NCBI RefSeq assembly: GCF_900108945.1
Contig: NZ_FNYE01000012.1
Span: 155,294 to 219,293 of the forward strand
Reading direction: 5' to 3'
From: Paraburkholderia diazotrophica
GTDB lineage: Bacteria > Pseudomonadota > Gammaproteobacteria > Burkholderiales > Burkholderiaceae
Length of the DNA: 64,000 nucleotides
Position numbers and translations under genes: made by a program. The notes under the pieces were generated by a model. It had not been told where the DNA came from. It worked only from the letters and a program-made list of their open reading frames with translations, and did not search any database. Positions 1 to 8,197 of this stretch are shown one piece after another. How positions within the stretch are numbered: the first letter of the stretch is position 1; the number at the start of each line of letters is the position of its first letter.

Positions 1-578
1 CGACGCACTTCTCCGTCGTCGACAAGTGGGGCAACGCCGTCTCGAACACGTACACGCTGAACGGGCCGTTCGGCTCGGGCGTCGTGGTGGACGGCGGCGG
101 CTTCGTGCTGAACGACGAGATGGACGACTTCGAAGCGAAGGCGGGCGTGCCGAACCAGTCAGGCGTGACGAGCGGCGACGTCAACACGATCGCGCCGAAC
201 CGCCGGCCGCTGTCGTCAATGACGCCGACCATCCTGCTGAAGGACGGCAAGGTGTCGCTCGTGATCGGCACGCCGGGCGCGTCGCGAATCTTCACGACGA
301 TCTTCCAGGTGATGACGAACCTGTACGACTTCAATATGCCGCCCGCCGATGCGCTCGCCGCGATGCGCTTTCACCATCAGCTGCTGCCGCAGAAGACGAT
401 CTACTACGAGCCGTATCACCCGATCGACGGCGATCTCGCTGAGCAGTTGAAGGCGCGCGGCTACACGCTGCAGGGTCAGACGTTCAACGGCGACGTGCAG
501 ATGATCCGCATCGACGGCACGACGCCGCAGCCGGCCGCCGATCCGCGCAGCGCGGGCGTGGGCCGTGTGATTCAATAG
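1..578 (+). CDS. ggt: gamma-glutamyltransferase, C-terminal part (cut by window edge)
   Basis: This is the small (catalytic) subunit region of a gamma-glutamyltranspeptidase, a periplasmic enzyme that cleaves gamma-glutamyl bonds of glutathione and transfers the glutamyl group. The frame is open from base 3 and begins THFSVVD. In the family this follows the catalytic threonine of the T-T-H-[FY]-S-[VI] motif, so the nucleophile codon is cut by the left edge. Further family hallmarks are the RRPLSSMTPT segment and the GTPGASRI glycine-rich oxyanion loop. About 190 residues are present, the usual length of the small subunit, and the frame ends at a TAG. The large subunit and signal peptide lie outside the window. 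Family assignment is secure. Confidence 0.93.
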   Translation, partial: THFSVVDKWGNAVSNTYTLNGPFGSGVVVDGGGFVLNDEMDDFEAKAGVPNQSGVTSGDVNTIAPNRRPLSSMTPTILLKDGKVSLVIGTPGASRIFTTIFQVMTNLYDFNMPPADALAAMRFHHQLLPQKTIYYEPYHPIDGDLAEQLKARGYTLQGQTFNGDVQMIRIDGTTPQPAADPRSAGVGRVIQ

Positions 579-636
579 CGCTGGCGGCGCACTGCCGCCT
601 GCCTTTTTGATAACGATCCAAAGAACGGGGAAAGCA

Positions 637-1188
637 ATGGCGCTGGAGCAGCAGAACGTGATCGTGTTGCCGGGTTATATGAATTCCGGCGACGGACATT
701 GGCAGACCCGCTGGGAAGCGCGGTATCCGAATTTTGTCCGCGTGCCGATGCGCGACTGGGACCATCCCGTTTGCGGCGCGTGGTGCGAGACGCTCGACGC
801 GACGGTGGCTTCGTCGAAGGGGCCCGTTCTCTTCGCCGCGCATAGCCTCGGTTGCCTGACGGTCGCGTTCTGGGCGGCGCACCATGCGTCGAACGATGCG
901 CTGGCGAAAGTGGCGGGCGCGCTGCTCGTCGCGGTGCCCGATCCGTCGGGGCCTGAATTTCCCGCCGATGCAAGCGGCTTCGGTGCCGTGCCGCAGGCCA
1001 GGCTTCCGTTCAGATCGATCGTCGTCGCCAGCACCGATGATCCGTACGGTGGCGTGCCGTTCTCGCAGGCTTGTGCGGCGGTATGGGGCAGCCGCTGGGA
1101 GAGCATCGGCCCGCGCGGCCACATCAATGCCGACAGCGGGCTCGGCGATTGGGAAGAAGGGCAGCGCTGGCTCGCGTCGATGGCTTGA
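637..1188 (+). CDS. RBBP9/YdeN-family alpha/beta serine hydrolase
   Basis: A 183-residue cytoplasmic hydrolase of the RBBP9/YdeN family. I see the nucleophile elbow AHSLG (Ser70), an acidic region ASTDDPYGG (Asp134 or Asp135) and the family signature GHINADSGLGDW carrying the catalytic His162. N-terminal LPGYMNSGDGHWQ matches the oxyanion region of this family. Start chosen at the ATG at 637 because GGGGAAAG lies just upstream; a longer TTG-initiated frame from 607 lacks such a site. Substrates of bacterial members are mostly unknown, so no specific reaction is claimed. It follows ggt by about 60 bases on the same strand. Confidence 0.85.
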   Translation: MALEQQNVIVLPGYMNSGDGHWQTRWEARYPNFVRVPMRDWDHPVCGAWCETLDATVASSKGPVLFAAHSLGCLTVAFWAAHHASNDALAKVAGALLVAVPDPSGPEFPADASGFGAVPQARLPFRSIVVASTDDPYGGVPFSQACAAVWGSRWESIGPRGHINADSGLGDWEEGQRWLASMA

Positions 1189-1330
1189 CATCGATACCGT
1201 AGGCTTTGCACCAATCCGCGTCGAATGCGGCGATCGCATGACGCGTTGCGCCAGTGCGTCGATCGCTTGAGGCGCGGCGCCGCGGCGGCATGCGTGTGCC
1301 GCGCCATCTTCCGGCGCGCCAAGCGCGCCC

Positions 1331-2551
1331 TCAGATCACCGACTGATCCCGCAGCGCCTCGATGCGCGCATCGTCATAGCCGAGCACGTCGCGCAGGATG
1401 GCCTCCGTATGCTCGCCAAGTGTCGGCGGATGGGCTTGCGCCTCGGGCGGCGTCGCGCTCATCCGGATCGGATTGCGCACCAGCTTCACCGTGCCGCCCG
1501 ACGGATGCGCCAGTTGCACCTGCATCCCGCGCGCAACCACCTGCTCGTTCTCGAACACCTCGCCCAGATCGTTGATCGGGCCGCACGGCACACCCGCCGC
1601 TTCGAGCGCGTCGATCCATTCGTGCTTGCTGCGCGTGCGGACCATCTCCGCGAGGATCGGCACCAGAACCTCGCGATTGCGCACGCGCGCGGGGTTTGTC
1701 GAAAAGCGGTCGTCATCGGCGAGATCGGCGCGATTGCCCACTTCGACGAACTTGCGGAACTGCCCGTCGTTGCCGACCGCCACGATGATCCAGCTATCGC
1801 TCGTCTGGAACGTCTGATAGGGGACGATGTTTTGATGCGCGTTGCCCCAGCGCACGGGCGGATTGCCGCTCGCAAGGAAATTCGAGTTCATGTTGGCAAG
1901 CATCGCGACCTGCACATCGAGCAGCGCCATGTCGATGTACTGGCCTTCGCCCGTTCGCTCGCGATGCGCAAGCGCCGTCAGCACCGCGACGCTCGAGTAC
2001 ATGCCCGTCATCAGGTCCGCGATGGCGACGCCTGCTTTTTGCGGGCCGCCGCCCGGCTGGCCGTCGCGCTCGCCCGTGATGCTCATGAAGCCGCCGATGC
2101 CCTGGATGATGAAGTCATAACCCGCGCGCTGCGCGTACGGACCCGTCTGTCCGAAGCCCGTCACCGAACAGTAGATGATGTCCGGTTTTACGGCCTTCAG
2201 CGACTCGTAGTCGAGCCCGTATTTTTTCAATTGCCCGACCTTGTAGTTTTCGAGCACGACATCGCTTTGCGCCGCCAGCTCGCGAACGATCTTTTGCCCT
2301 TCCGGCGTCGAGATGTCGATCGTTACCGAGCGTTTGTTGCGGTTCGCCGCGAGGTAATAGGCCGCCTCGCGCGTGTCCGCGCCGTCTGGCGTCTTCAGGT
2401 ACGGCGGCCCCCAGTGGCGCGTGTCGTCGCCGGCTCCCGGCCGCTCGACCTTGATCACGTCGGCGCCGAAGTCGGCGAGGGTTTGCGCGCACCACGGACC
2501 TGCGAGCACGCGGGTAAGGTCCAGCACGCGGATATGACTGAGTGCGCCCAT
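1331..2551 (-). CDS. CaiB/BaiF family class III CoA-transferase
   Basis: A 406-residue family III acyl-CoA transferase. These enzymes move CoA between carboxylic acids through an aspartyl-CoA thioester. The N-terminal LSHIRVLDLTRVLAGP, the Rossmann-like GADVIKVE, NKRSVTIDI and the SVTGFGQTGPY stretch are typical, and the catalytic aspartate is the D of AIADLMTG (Asp179). Start at the ATG at 2551, preceded by GGGAGAC; the upstream in-frame codons have no ribosome site. Substrate pair cannot be told: the sequence resembles succinyl-CoA:dicarboxylate transferases, but no acyl-CoA dehydrogenase or other partner gene is adjacent. It is transcribed alone, with a GC-rich hairpin (1313-1329) right after its stop. 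Confidence 0.88.
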   Translation of the reverse strand: MGALSHIRVLDLTRVLAGPWCAQTLADFGADVIKVERPGAGDDTRHWGPPYLKTPDGADTREAAYYLAANRNKRSVTIDISTPEGQKIVRELAAQSDVVLENYKVGQLKKYGLDYESLKAVKPDIIYCSVTGFGQTGPYAQRAGYDFIIQGIGGFMSITGERDGQPGGGPQKAGVAIADLMTGMYSSVAVLTALAHRERTGEGQYIDMALLDVQVAMLANMNSNFLASGNPPVRWGNAHQNIVPYQTFQTSDSWIIVAVGNDGQFRKFVEVGNRADLADDDRFSTNPARVRNREVLVPILAEMVRTRSKHEWIDALEAAGVPCGPINDLGEVFENEQVVARGMQVQLAHPSGGTVKLVRNPIRMSATPPEAQAHPPTLGEHTEAILRDVLGYDDARIEALRDQSVI

Positions 2552-2870
2552 GTTGTGTCTCTGTCTCCCATGTGATGAGGCGCGCCGCACGGGCGCCGCC
2601 CGATTCGATCGATGTGGTGCATCTTAAGCGATCGGACGCCCCTCGCCCATTCAGCCTGACGGCATAGGACAAGTGACCGCCCGGGCCCGCTCCGGGCACT
2701 TCCGTGTCGAAATCCTGGCCGGATGGCCAATGCCGGGCGCAAGGCGCGCCGCGGCGTCGCGCAGGTGCGCCGATCCCGTATAATCGACCGTTCAGGAAAC
2801 AATCTATTGCGACGGTCGGTAAGTCTTCCGCAGCCGTCGGCTCAAGTCAGGACCGTCCCCAAAGCACGCT
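2552..2870. other. Intergenic leader between divergent CoA-transferase and alaS
   Basis: 319 bases without a convincing gene. It must hold the promoters of the minus-strand CoA-transferase and of alaS. A TATAAT hexamer at 2779-2784 is the only good -10 match for alaS. A 7-bp inverted repeat (GACGGTC at 2811-2817, GACCGTC at 2851-2857) lies in the presumed alaS leader. Confidence 0.5.
2779..2784 (+). promoter_or_regulatory. Possible -10 element of alaS promoter
   Basis: Exact TATAAT, 87 bases before the alaS ATG. No good -35 hexamer is found 16-18 bases upstream, so this is a tentative sigma-70 assignment. Confidence 0.4.
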
Positions 2871-5507
2871 ATGAAAGCCGCCGAAATCCGCGAGAAATTC
2901 CTCAAGTTCTTCGAATCGAAGGGCCATACGATCGTCCGCTCGTCGAGCCTCGTGCCCGGCAACGACCCGACGCTGCTCTTCACCAATTCGGGCATGGTGC
3001 AGTTCAAAGATGTGTTTCTCGGCGCCGAATCGCGTCCGTACTCGCGGGCCACGACGGCGCAGCGCAGCGTGCGCGCGGGCGGCAAGCACAACGATCTGGA
3101 AAACGTCGGCTACACCGCGCGTCACCACACGTTCTTCGAAATGCTGGGCAACTTCTCGTTCGGCGACTATTTCAAGCGCGACGCGATCCACTACGCGTGG
3201 GAGCTGCTGACGGGCGTCTACAAGCTGCCGAAGGAAAAGCTCTGGGTCACCGTCTACAAGGAAGACGACGAAGCGTACGACATGTGGGCGAAGGAAGTCG
3301 GCGTGCCGACCGAGCGCATCATCCGCATCGGCGACAACAAGGGCGCGCGCTACGCATCGGACAACTTCTGGCAGATGGCCGACACGGGCCCGTGCGGCCC
3401 TTGCTCCGAAATCTTCTATGACCACGGCCCGGATGTGTGGGGCGGCCCGCCGGGATCGCCGGAAGAAGACGGCGACCGCTACATCGAAATCTGGAACCTC
3501 GTGTTCATGCAGTTCAACCGCGACGCGCAGGGCAACATGACGCCGCTGCCCAAGCAATGCGTGGACACGGGCATGGGTCTGGAGCGTATCGCGGCCGTGC
3601 TGCAGCACGTGCACAGCAACTATGAGATTGACCTGTTCCAGGCGCTGATCAAGGCCGCCGCGCGCGAAACGGGCATCGCCGATCTGTCGAACAACTCTCT
3701 GAAGGTGATCGCCGATCACATCCGCGCGTGCTCGTTCCTGATCGTCGACGGCGTGATCCCGGGCAACGAAGGCCGCGGCTACGTGCTGCGCCGTATCGTG
3801 CGCCGCGCGATCCGCCACGGCTACAAGCTGGGCCGCAAGGGCTCGTTCTTCCACAAGCTGGTCGCGGACCTCGTCGAGCAGATGGGCGGCGCGTATCCCG
3901 AACTGAAGGACGCCGAGCAGCGCGTGACGGACGTGCTGCGCCAGGAAGAAGAGCGCTTCTTCGAGACCATCGAGCACGGCATGTCGATTCTCGAAAGCGC
4001 GCTGGCCGAACTGGAAGCCGCGGCTGGCAAATCCGGTGGCAAGACGCTCGACGGCGAAGTCGCGTTCAAGCTGCACGACACCTACGGCTTTCCGCTCGAT
4101 CTGACGGCGGACGTGTGCCGCGAACGTGGCGTGAGCGTCGACGAAACGGCTTTCGACGAGGCGATGGCCCGCCAGCGCGAGCAGGCGCGTGCGGCCGGCA
4201 AGTTCAAGATGGCGCAAGGCCTCGAATATACGGGCGCGAAGACCACGTTCCACGGCTACGAAGAGATCGTCTTCGACGACGCGAAGGTGACGGCGCTGTA
4301 CGTCGACGGCTCTTCCGTCAATGAAGTGACGAAGGGCCAACAGGCGGTCGTCGTGCTCGACCACACGCCGTTCTATGCGGAATCGGGCGGCCAGGTCGGC
4401 GATCAGGGCGTGCTCGCGAACGCGAGCGTCCGCTTCGCCGTCGTCGATACGCTGAAGGTGCAGGCGGACGTCGTGGGCCACCACGGCACGCTGGAACAGG
4501 GCACGCTGAAGCTCGGCGACGTCGTGAAGGCGGAAATCGACGCAGTGCGCCGCGCGCGCACGGCCCGCAACCACTCAGCCACGCACCTGATGCACAAGGC
4601 GCTGCGCGAAGTGCTCGGCGGCCATGTGCAGCAGAAGGGCTCGCTCGTCGACGCGGACAAGACGCGCTTCGACTTCGCGCACAACGCGCCGATGACGGAC
4701 GACGAAATCCGGCGTGTCGAAGAAATCGTCAACGCCGAAGTGCTGGCGAACGCGCCGGGCATCGTGCGCGTGATGCCGTACGACGAAGCGGTGAAGGGCG
4801 GCGCGATGGCGCTCTTCGGCGAGAAGTACGGCGACGAAGTGCGCGTGCTCGATCTCGGCTTCTCACGCGAACTGTGCGGCGGCACGCACGTGCATCGCAC
4901 GGGCGATATCGGCTTCTTCAAGATCGTGATGGAAGGCGGCGTCGCGGCGGGCATCCGTCGCGTCGAGGCGATCACGGGCGATAACGCCGTGCGTTTCGTG
5001 CAGGAACTGGACGCGCGCATCAACGCCGCGGCCGCCGCACTGAAGGCACAGCCGGCGGAACTCACGCAGCGCATCACGCAGGTTCAGGACCAGGTGAAGT
5101 CGCTGGAAAAAGAACTGGGCGCGCTGAAGTCGAAGCTCGCGTCGAGCCAGGGTGATGAACTGGCGGGCCAGGCGATCGACGTGTCGGGTGTGCAGGTGCT
5201 GGCTGCGACGCTGGAAGGCGCGGACGTCAAGACGCTGCGCGAAACCGTCGACAAGCTGAAGGACAAGCTCAAGAGCGCGGCCATCGTGCTCGCGTCCGTC
5301 GAAGGCGGCAAGGTCAGCCTGATCGCGGGCGTCACTGCCGATGCGAGCAAGAAGGTGAAGGCGGGCGAACTGGTGAACTTCGTCGCGCAGCAGATCGGCG
5401 GCAAGGGCGGCGGCCGTCCCGACATGGCGCAGGCAGGCGGCACCGAGCCGGCCAATCTGCCCGCAGCGCTGGCTGGCGTGAAGGGCTGGGTCGAGGCGCA
5501 GCTGTAA
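2871..5507 (+). CDS. alaS: Alanine--tRNA ligase
   Basis: 878-residue alanyl-tRNA synthetase, full length for the family. It charges tRNA-Ala and edits Ser- and Gly-tRNA-Ala in the cytoplasm. Domains in order: class II catalytic core (about 1-240, starting KAAEIREKFLKFFESKGH and containing TNSGMVQFKD), tRNA-recognition helices, editing domain with HxxxH zinc ligands His568 and His572 (HSATH) and the CGGTH motif (Cys669, His673), then a C-terminal coiled coil and glycine-rich C-Ala domain (GGKGGGRPDMAQAGG). The ATG at 2871 has no strong Shine-Dalgarno directly upstream, which is unusual for this gene. A strong terminator follows the stop. Confidence 0.98.
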   Translation: MKAAEIREKFLKFFESKGHTIVRSSSLVPGNDPTLLFTNSGMVQFKDVFLGAESRPYSRATTAQRSVRAGGKHNDLENVGYTARHHTFFEMLGNFSFGDYFKRDAIHYAWELLTGVYKLPKEKLWVTVYKEDDEAYDMWAKEVGVPTERIIRIGDNKGARYASDNFWQMADTGPCGPCSEIFYDHGPDVWGGPPGSPEEDGDRYIEIWNLVFMQFNRDAQGNMTPLPKQCVDTGMGLERIAAVLQHVHSNYEIDLFQALIKAAARETGIADLSNNSLKVIADHIRACSFLIVDGVIPGNEGRGYVLRRIVRRAIRHGYKLGRKGSFFHKLVADLVEQMGGAYPELKDAEQRVTDVLRQEEERFFETIEHGMSILESALAELEAAAGKSGGKTLDGEVAFKLHDTYGFPLDLTADVCRERGVSVDETAFDEAMARQREQARAAGKFKMAQGLEYTGAKTTFHGYEEIVFDDAKVTALYVDGSSVNEVTKGQQAVVVLDHTPFYAESGGQVGDQGVLANASVRFAVVDTLKVQADVVGHHGTLEQGTLKLGDVVKAEIDAVRRARTARNHSATHLMHKALREVLGGHVQQKGSLVDADKTRFDFAHNAPMTDDEIRRVEEIVNAEVLANAPGIVRVMPYDEAVKGGAMALFGEKYGDEVRVLDLGFSRELCGGTHVHRTGDIGFFKIVMEGGVAAGIRRVEAITGDNAVRFVQELDARINAAAAALKAQPAELTQRITQVQDQVKSLEKELGALKSKLASSQGDELAGQAIDVSGVQVLAATLEGADVKTLRETVDKLKDKLKSAAIVLASVEGGKVSLIAGVTADASKKVKAGELVNFVAQQIGGKGGGRPDMAQAGGTEPANLPAALAGVKGWVEAQL

Positions 5508-5537
5508 GCGCATCGGACAGCATTCGCATCAAGCGAT

Positions 5538-5576
5538 AAAAAGCCGCGAGTCGATGAGACTCGCGGCTTTTTGCTT
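5538..5576. terminator. Bidirectional intrinsic terminator after alaS
   Basis: Perfect 15-bp stem: AAAAAGCCGCGAGTC (5538-5552), loop GATGA, and GACTCGCGGCTTTTT (5558-5572), with A and T runs at the two sides. It can serve alaS (plus) and the LysR gene ending at 5609 (minus). Confidence 0.9.
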
Positions 5577-5608
5577 TTAGAAGATCGGTCAAGCGTCCTG
5601 GCCCGGTA

Positions 5609-6520
5609 TCAGACAGCCATCGCCATCGTCGTCTTCAAGGCGTCGTCGGCGTTGCTGCTTTCGACCAGCATCCCGCGCAACGCATTCAATGCCGACGAAA
5701 AATGCCCACGCCGCCAGATCAGCAGCGTATCGATGCTGCCAAGCCCTTCCGGCGTATGCACGGCGATATCGTTCGATTCGGGCAGCAGCGCGAGCACCGA
5801 GCGCGGCGCGACAGCCACGCCCGCGCCCGCCGCAACGCATGCGACGATCGCGTGATACGACCCGAGCTCCAGCACGCGCGCCGGACGGATGCCATGCTGC
5901 ATGTACCAGTTTTCGACGTAGATCCGATACGCGCAACCCTGTTCGAACGCGACCAGCGTCGATAGCGCGATATCGCGGGGATCGCGAATGGGGCGGTGTC
6001 CGCGCGGACTCAACATGACGAGTTCTTCGCGATACACGGGCACGATCTCGAACAGATCGCCCAGCGCTGCGGGATCGAGCGGCCTCGAGACGATGGCCGC
6101 ATCCACCTCGAATTCGCGCACGCGCTCGATCAGCTTGCCCGTCGTGCCCGTCTCCAGTTCGAGCGCGACGTCCGGCCATGTCTGGTGGTATTGCGCGAGC
6201 AGACCGGGCAGCCGCGTCGCGGCGACGCTCTCCATCGTGCCGAGCCGCAAACGTCCGCTCGGACGCGCATCCTTGACGGCATGCCGCGCCTCGTCGGCAA
6301 GCGCGAGCAGCCGTTCGGCATAGGGCAAAAGCGTTTCGCCAGCCGGCGTCAGCACGAGACGGCGTCCGTCGCGGATGAAAAGCTCGGTGCCCAGCTGTTC
6401 TTCGAGCTGCTTGATGCGCGTTGTCACGTTCGACTGCACGCGGTTGAGCTTCGCCGCGGCACGTGTCACGCCGTTTTCGCGCACGACGGCGCGGAAAATG
6501 GCCAGGGCGGCAAGATCCAT
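5609..6520 (-). CDS. LysR-family transcriptional regulator
   Basis: 303-residue LysR-type regulator. N-terminal winged HTH at residues 1-60 (MDLAALAIFRAVVRENGVTRAA, then NVTTRIKQLEEQLG) followed by the two-lobed effector-binding domain with RLRLGTMES and the late GAGVAVAPRSV segment. The start is the ATG at 6520 because GGAGAG sits five bases upstream; longer frames reach 6580 but would bury this site in the coding region. It is divergent from the YbfB-type MFS gene at 6662, so it probably controls that transporter from the shared 141-base gap. The inducer is unknown. Confidence 0.9.
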   Translation of the reverse strand: MDLAALAIFRAVVRENGVTRAAAKLNRVQSNVTTRIKQLEEQLGTELFIRDGRRLVLTPAGETLLPYAERLLALADEARHAVKDARPSGRLRLGTMESVAATRLPGLLAQYHQTWPDVALELETGTTGKLIERVREFEVDAAIVSRPLDPAALGDLFEIVPVYREELVMLSPRGHRPIRDPRDIALSTLVAFEQGCAYRIYVENWYMQHGIRPARVLELGSYHAIVACVAAGAGVAVAPRSVLALLPESNDIAVHTPEGLGSIDTLLIWRRGHFSSALNALRGMLVESSNADDALKTTMAMAV

Positions 6521-6661
6521 TGATCTCTCCATGAGATTCAACCTATCTGTATTATTCATTTTATGAGATCGAAGGGTCAAGTTACGATGGGAAGCCGAAA
6601 ACTCTTCTTCTCAACTTCAGGCAATGCCGATCACTGACCGGCCGCCATCACGCTGTCATCG

Positions 6662-7999
6662 ATGACCGATTTCGCTACCCGTATCTTTGAGCCTCACGCG
6701 TCGCCGCACTCCGCCCGTCGCGCCGCGCTCGCCTGCATGGCGGCGTTGGCCGTCGCGCTCGGCGTCGGTCGTTTTGCCTTCACGCCGCTCCTGCCGCTGA
6801 TGCTTCATGGCGGCGCGCTCGATATCAGACATGGCGGCTGGCTCGCGTCGCTGAACTACGCGGGCTATTTTCTCGGCGCGATCGCTTGCGCCGCATTGCG
6901 TATCGATGCAGCGCGCATGGTCAAGACGGGTCTTGCGCTGACGGTCCTGCTGGTGCTGGCAATGGGCGTCACGGACCAGTTCTGGATCTGGGCGGCCGTG
7001 CGTTTCGTCGCGGGCGCCGTCAGCGCGTGGACCTTCGTGTTCGCGTCGCAGTGGGGCTTGCGGCGGCTCGCCGAACTCGGCGCAAACGCGTGGGGCGGTG
7101 TGATCTACACCGGGCCGGGCGTCGGCATTGCCGCGACGGGGCTGCTCGTCAGCGCGGCGGGCGCGCATGGCGCAGATGGTGCATATGGCGCATCGGTGGG
7201 CTGGATCGGATTCGGGCTCGTGTCGGCGGTGCTGACGGCGCTCGTGTGGCGGACGTTTGCGTCGACGCCGAGCACGCAGGTCGCATCGCACAACACGCGC
7301 AATACGGCGCCAAGAACGCGCGCACAAGCGCACGCCGCACAAGCGCACGCCGCACAACCGCACGCCGCACAACCGCACGCCGCACAGCCGCACCCCGCGC
7401 AGCCGCACGCGGCACAACCGCACCCCGCGCAACTGCATCGCGCCGACGCTTTCTGGCTGATCGTCCTCTACGGCGTGCCCGGCTTCGGCTACATCATCAC
7501 GGCGACGTTTCTGCCCGTGATCGCTCGCGCGGCACTGCCGGCAGGCTCGCCATGGCCGGATCTGTTCTGGCCGATGTTCGGCGGTGCGCTGGTCGTCGGC
7601 GCGCTCGCGGGCGCGCGACTTCCCGGGCACTGGGACAACCGCACGCTTTTGGCGGGCTGTTATGTGTTGCAGGCGCTCGGCATCGTCTCAGGCATCGCGT
7701 CGCCGACGGCGGGCGGTTTCGCACTCGGCAGCGCGCTGATCGGCTTGCCGTTCACCGCGATCACATTGTTTGCGATGCGCGAAGCACGCCGCTTGCATGG
7801 CGACGATGCGGCGGGTCTGATGGGTTACGCGACGGCGGCTTATGGCCTTGGACAGATCGCCGGCCCGCTCGTCGCCGCGCCGATCGCTGCGCACACCGGT
7901 TCCTTCACGCCCGCGTTGTTGCTGGCGGCGGGCGCTCTGCTGGCGGGCGCGGCGGGCCTCGTCGTGGTCGCACTCGTTCGCCGGCAGTCGCGCGCCTGA
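6662..7999 (+). CDS. YbfB/YjiJ-family MFS transporter with His-rich loop repeat
   Basis: 445-residue inner-membrane transporter of the YbfB/YjiJ branch of the major facilitator superfamily, with about 12 predicted membrane segments. Family hallmarks are GVGRFAFTPLLPLM in TM1 and the GYFLGA, FVAGAVSAWTFVF and YTGPGVGIA segments. The central cytoplasmic loop (residues 221-260) is built from eight five-residue units of the type AQPHA, giving a His every five residues, encoded by 15-bp tandem repeats at 7322-7441. That loop is normally short and not conserved, so the array looks like slippage expansion; metal binding is possible but not shown. Divergent LysR neighbour suggests inducible expression. 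Substrate unknown. Confidence 0.85.
   Translation: MTDFATRIFEPHASPHSARRAALACMAALAVALGVGRFAFTPLLPLMLHGGALDIRHGGWLASLNYAGYFLGAIACAALRIDAARMVKTGLALTVLLVLAMGVTDQFWIWAAVRFVAGAVSAWTFVFASQWGLRRLAELGANAWGGVIYTGPGVGIAATGLLVSAAGAHGADGAYGASVGWIGFGLVSAVLTALVWRTFASTPSTQVASHNTRNTAPRTRAQAHAAQAHAAQPHAAQPHAAQPHPAQPHAAQPHPAQLHRADAFWLIVLYGVPGFGYIITATFLPVIARAALPAGSPWPDLFWPMFGGALVVGALAGARLPGHWDNRTLLAGCYVLQALGIVSGIASPTAGGFALGSALIGLPFTAITLFAMREARRLHGDDAAGLMGYATAAYGLGQIAGPLVAAPIAAHTGSFTPALLLAAGALLAGAAGLVVVALVRRQSRA
7322..7441 (+). repeat. 15-bp tandem repeat, eight units, inside MFS gene
   Basis: Units of GCACAACCGCACGCC and close variants in frame, encoding AQAHA, AQAHA, AQPHA, AQPHA, AQPHP, AQPHA, AQPHP, AQLHR. 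Units 3 and 4 are identical, as are units 1 and 2; later units differ by one to four bases. Length changes by slippage would keep the frame. Confidence 0.93.
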
Positions 8000-8044
8000 G
8001 CAAAAAGGGCGTGACAGGACACACAAAGGAGACACCAGGGAGCG

Positions 8045-8077
8045 ACAAACGAGAGACAAACGAGAGACAAACGAGAG
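8045..8077. repeat. 11-bp direct repeat, three exact copies
   Basis: ACAAACGAGAG occurs three times head to tail (8045-8055, 8056-8066, 8067-8077) in the 198-base gap between the MFS gene and the threonine aldolase gene. No function is apparent. Confidence 0.9.
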
Positions 8078-8197
8078 CCGGCAAGCGCACAGGAAGGCGG
8101 TGACACCATCCGACAAAAACAAATTCAGCACACGCCGCACTAAAATGACCGCTTTCCCGTCATCTCCGCGCACCTGTCGCCGGGCGCGCCGCCTGCC

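Noticed and set aside
26..442. 138-codon frame at the left end of the plus strand
   Set aside because: Overlaps the gamma-glutamyltransferase gene in another frame; Arg-rich shadow.
2847..4574. 575-codon open frame on the minus strand
   Set aside because: Antisense shadow of alaS.
7322..7441. CRISPR-like short repeats
   Set aside because: Units are contiguous, in frame and without unique spacers; they encode a loop of an MFS protein.
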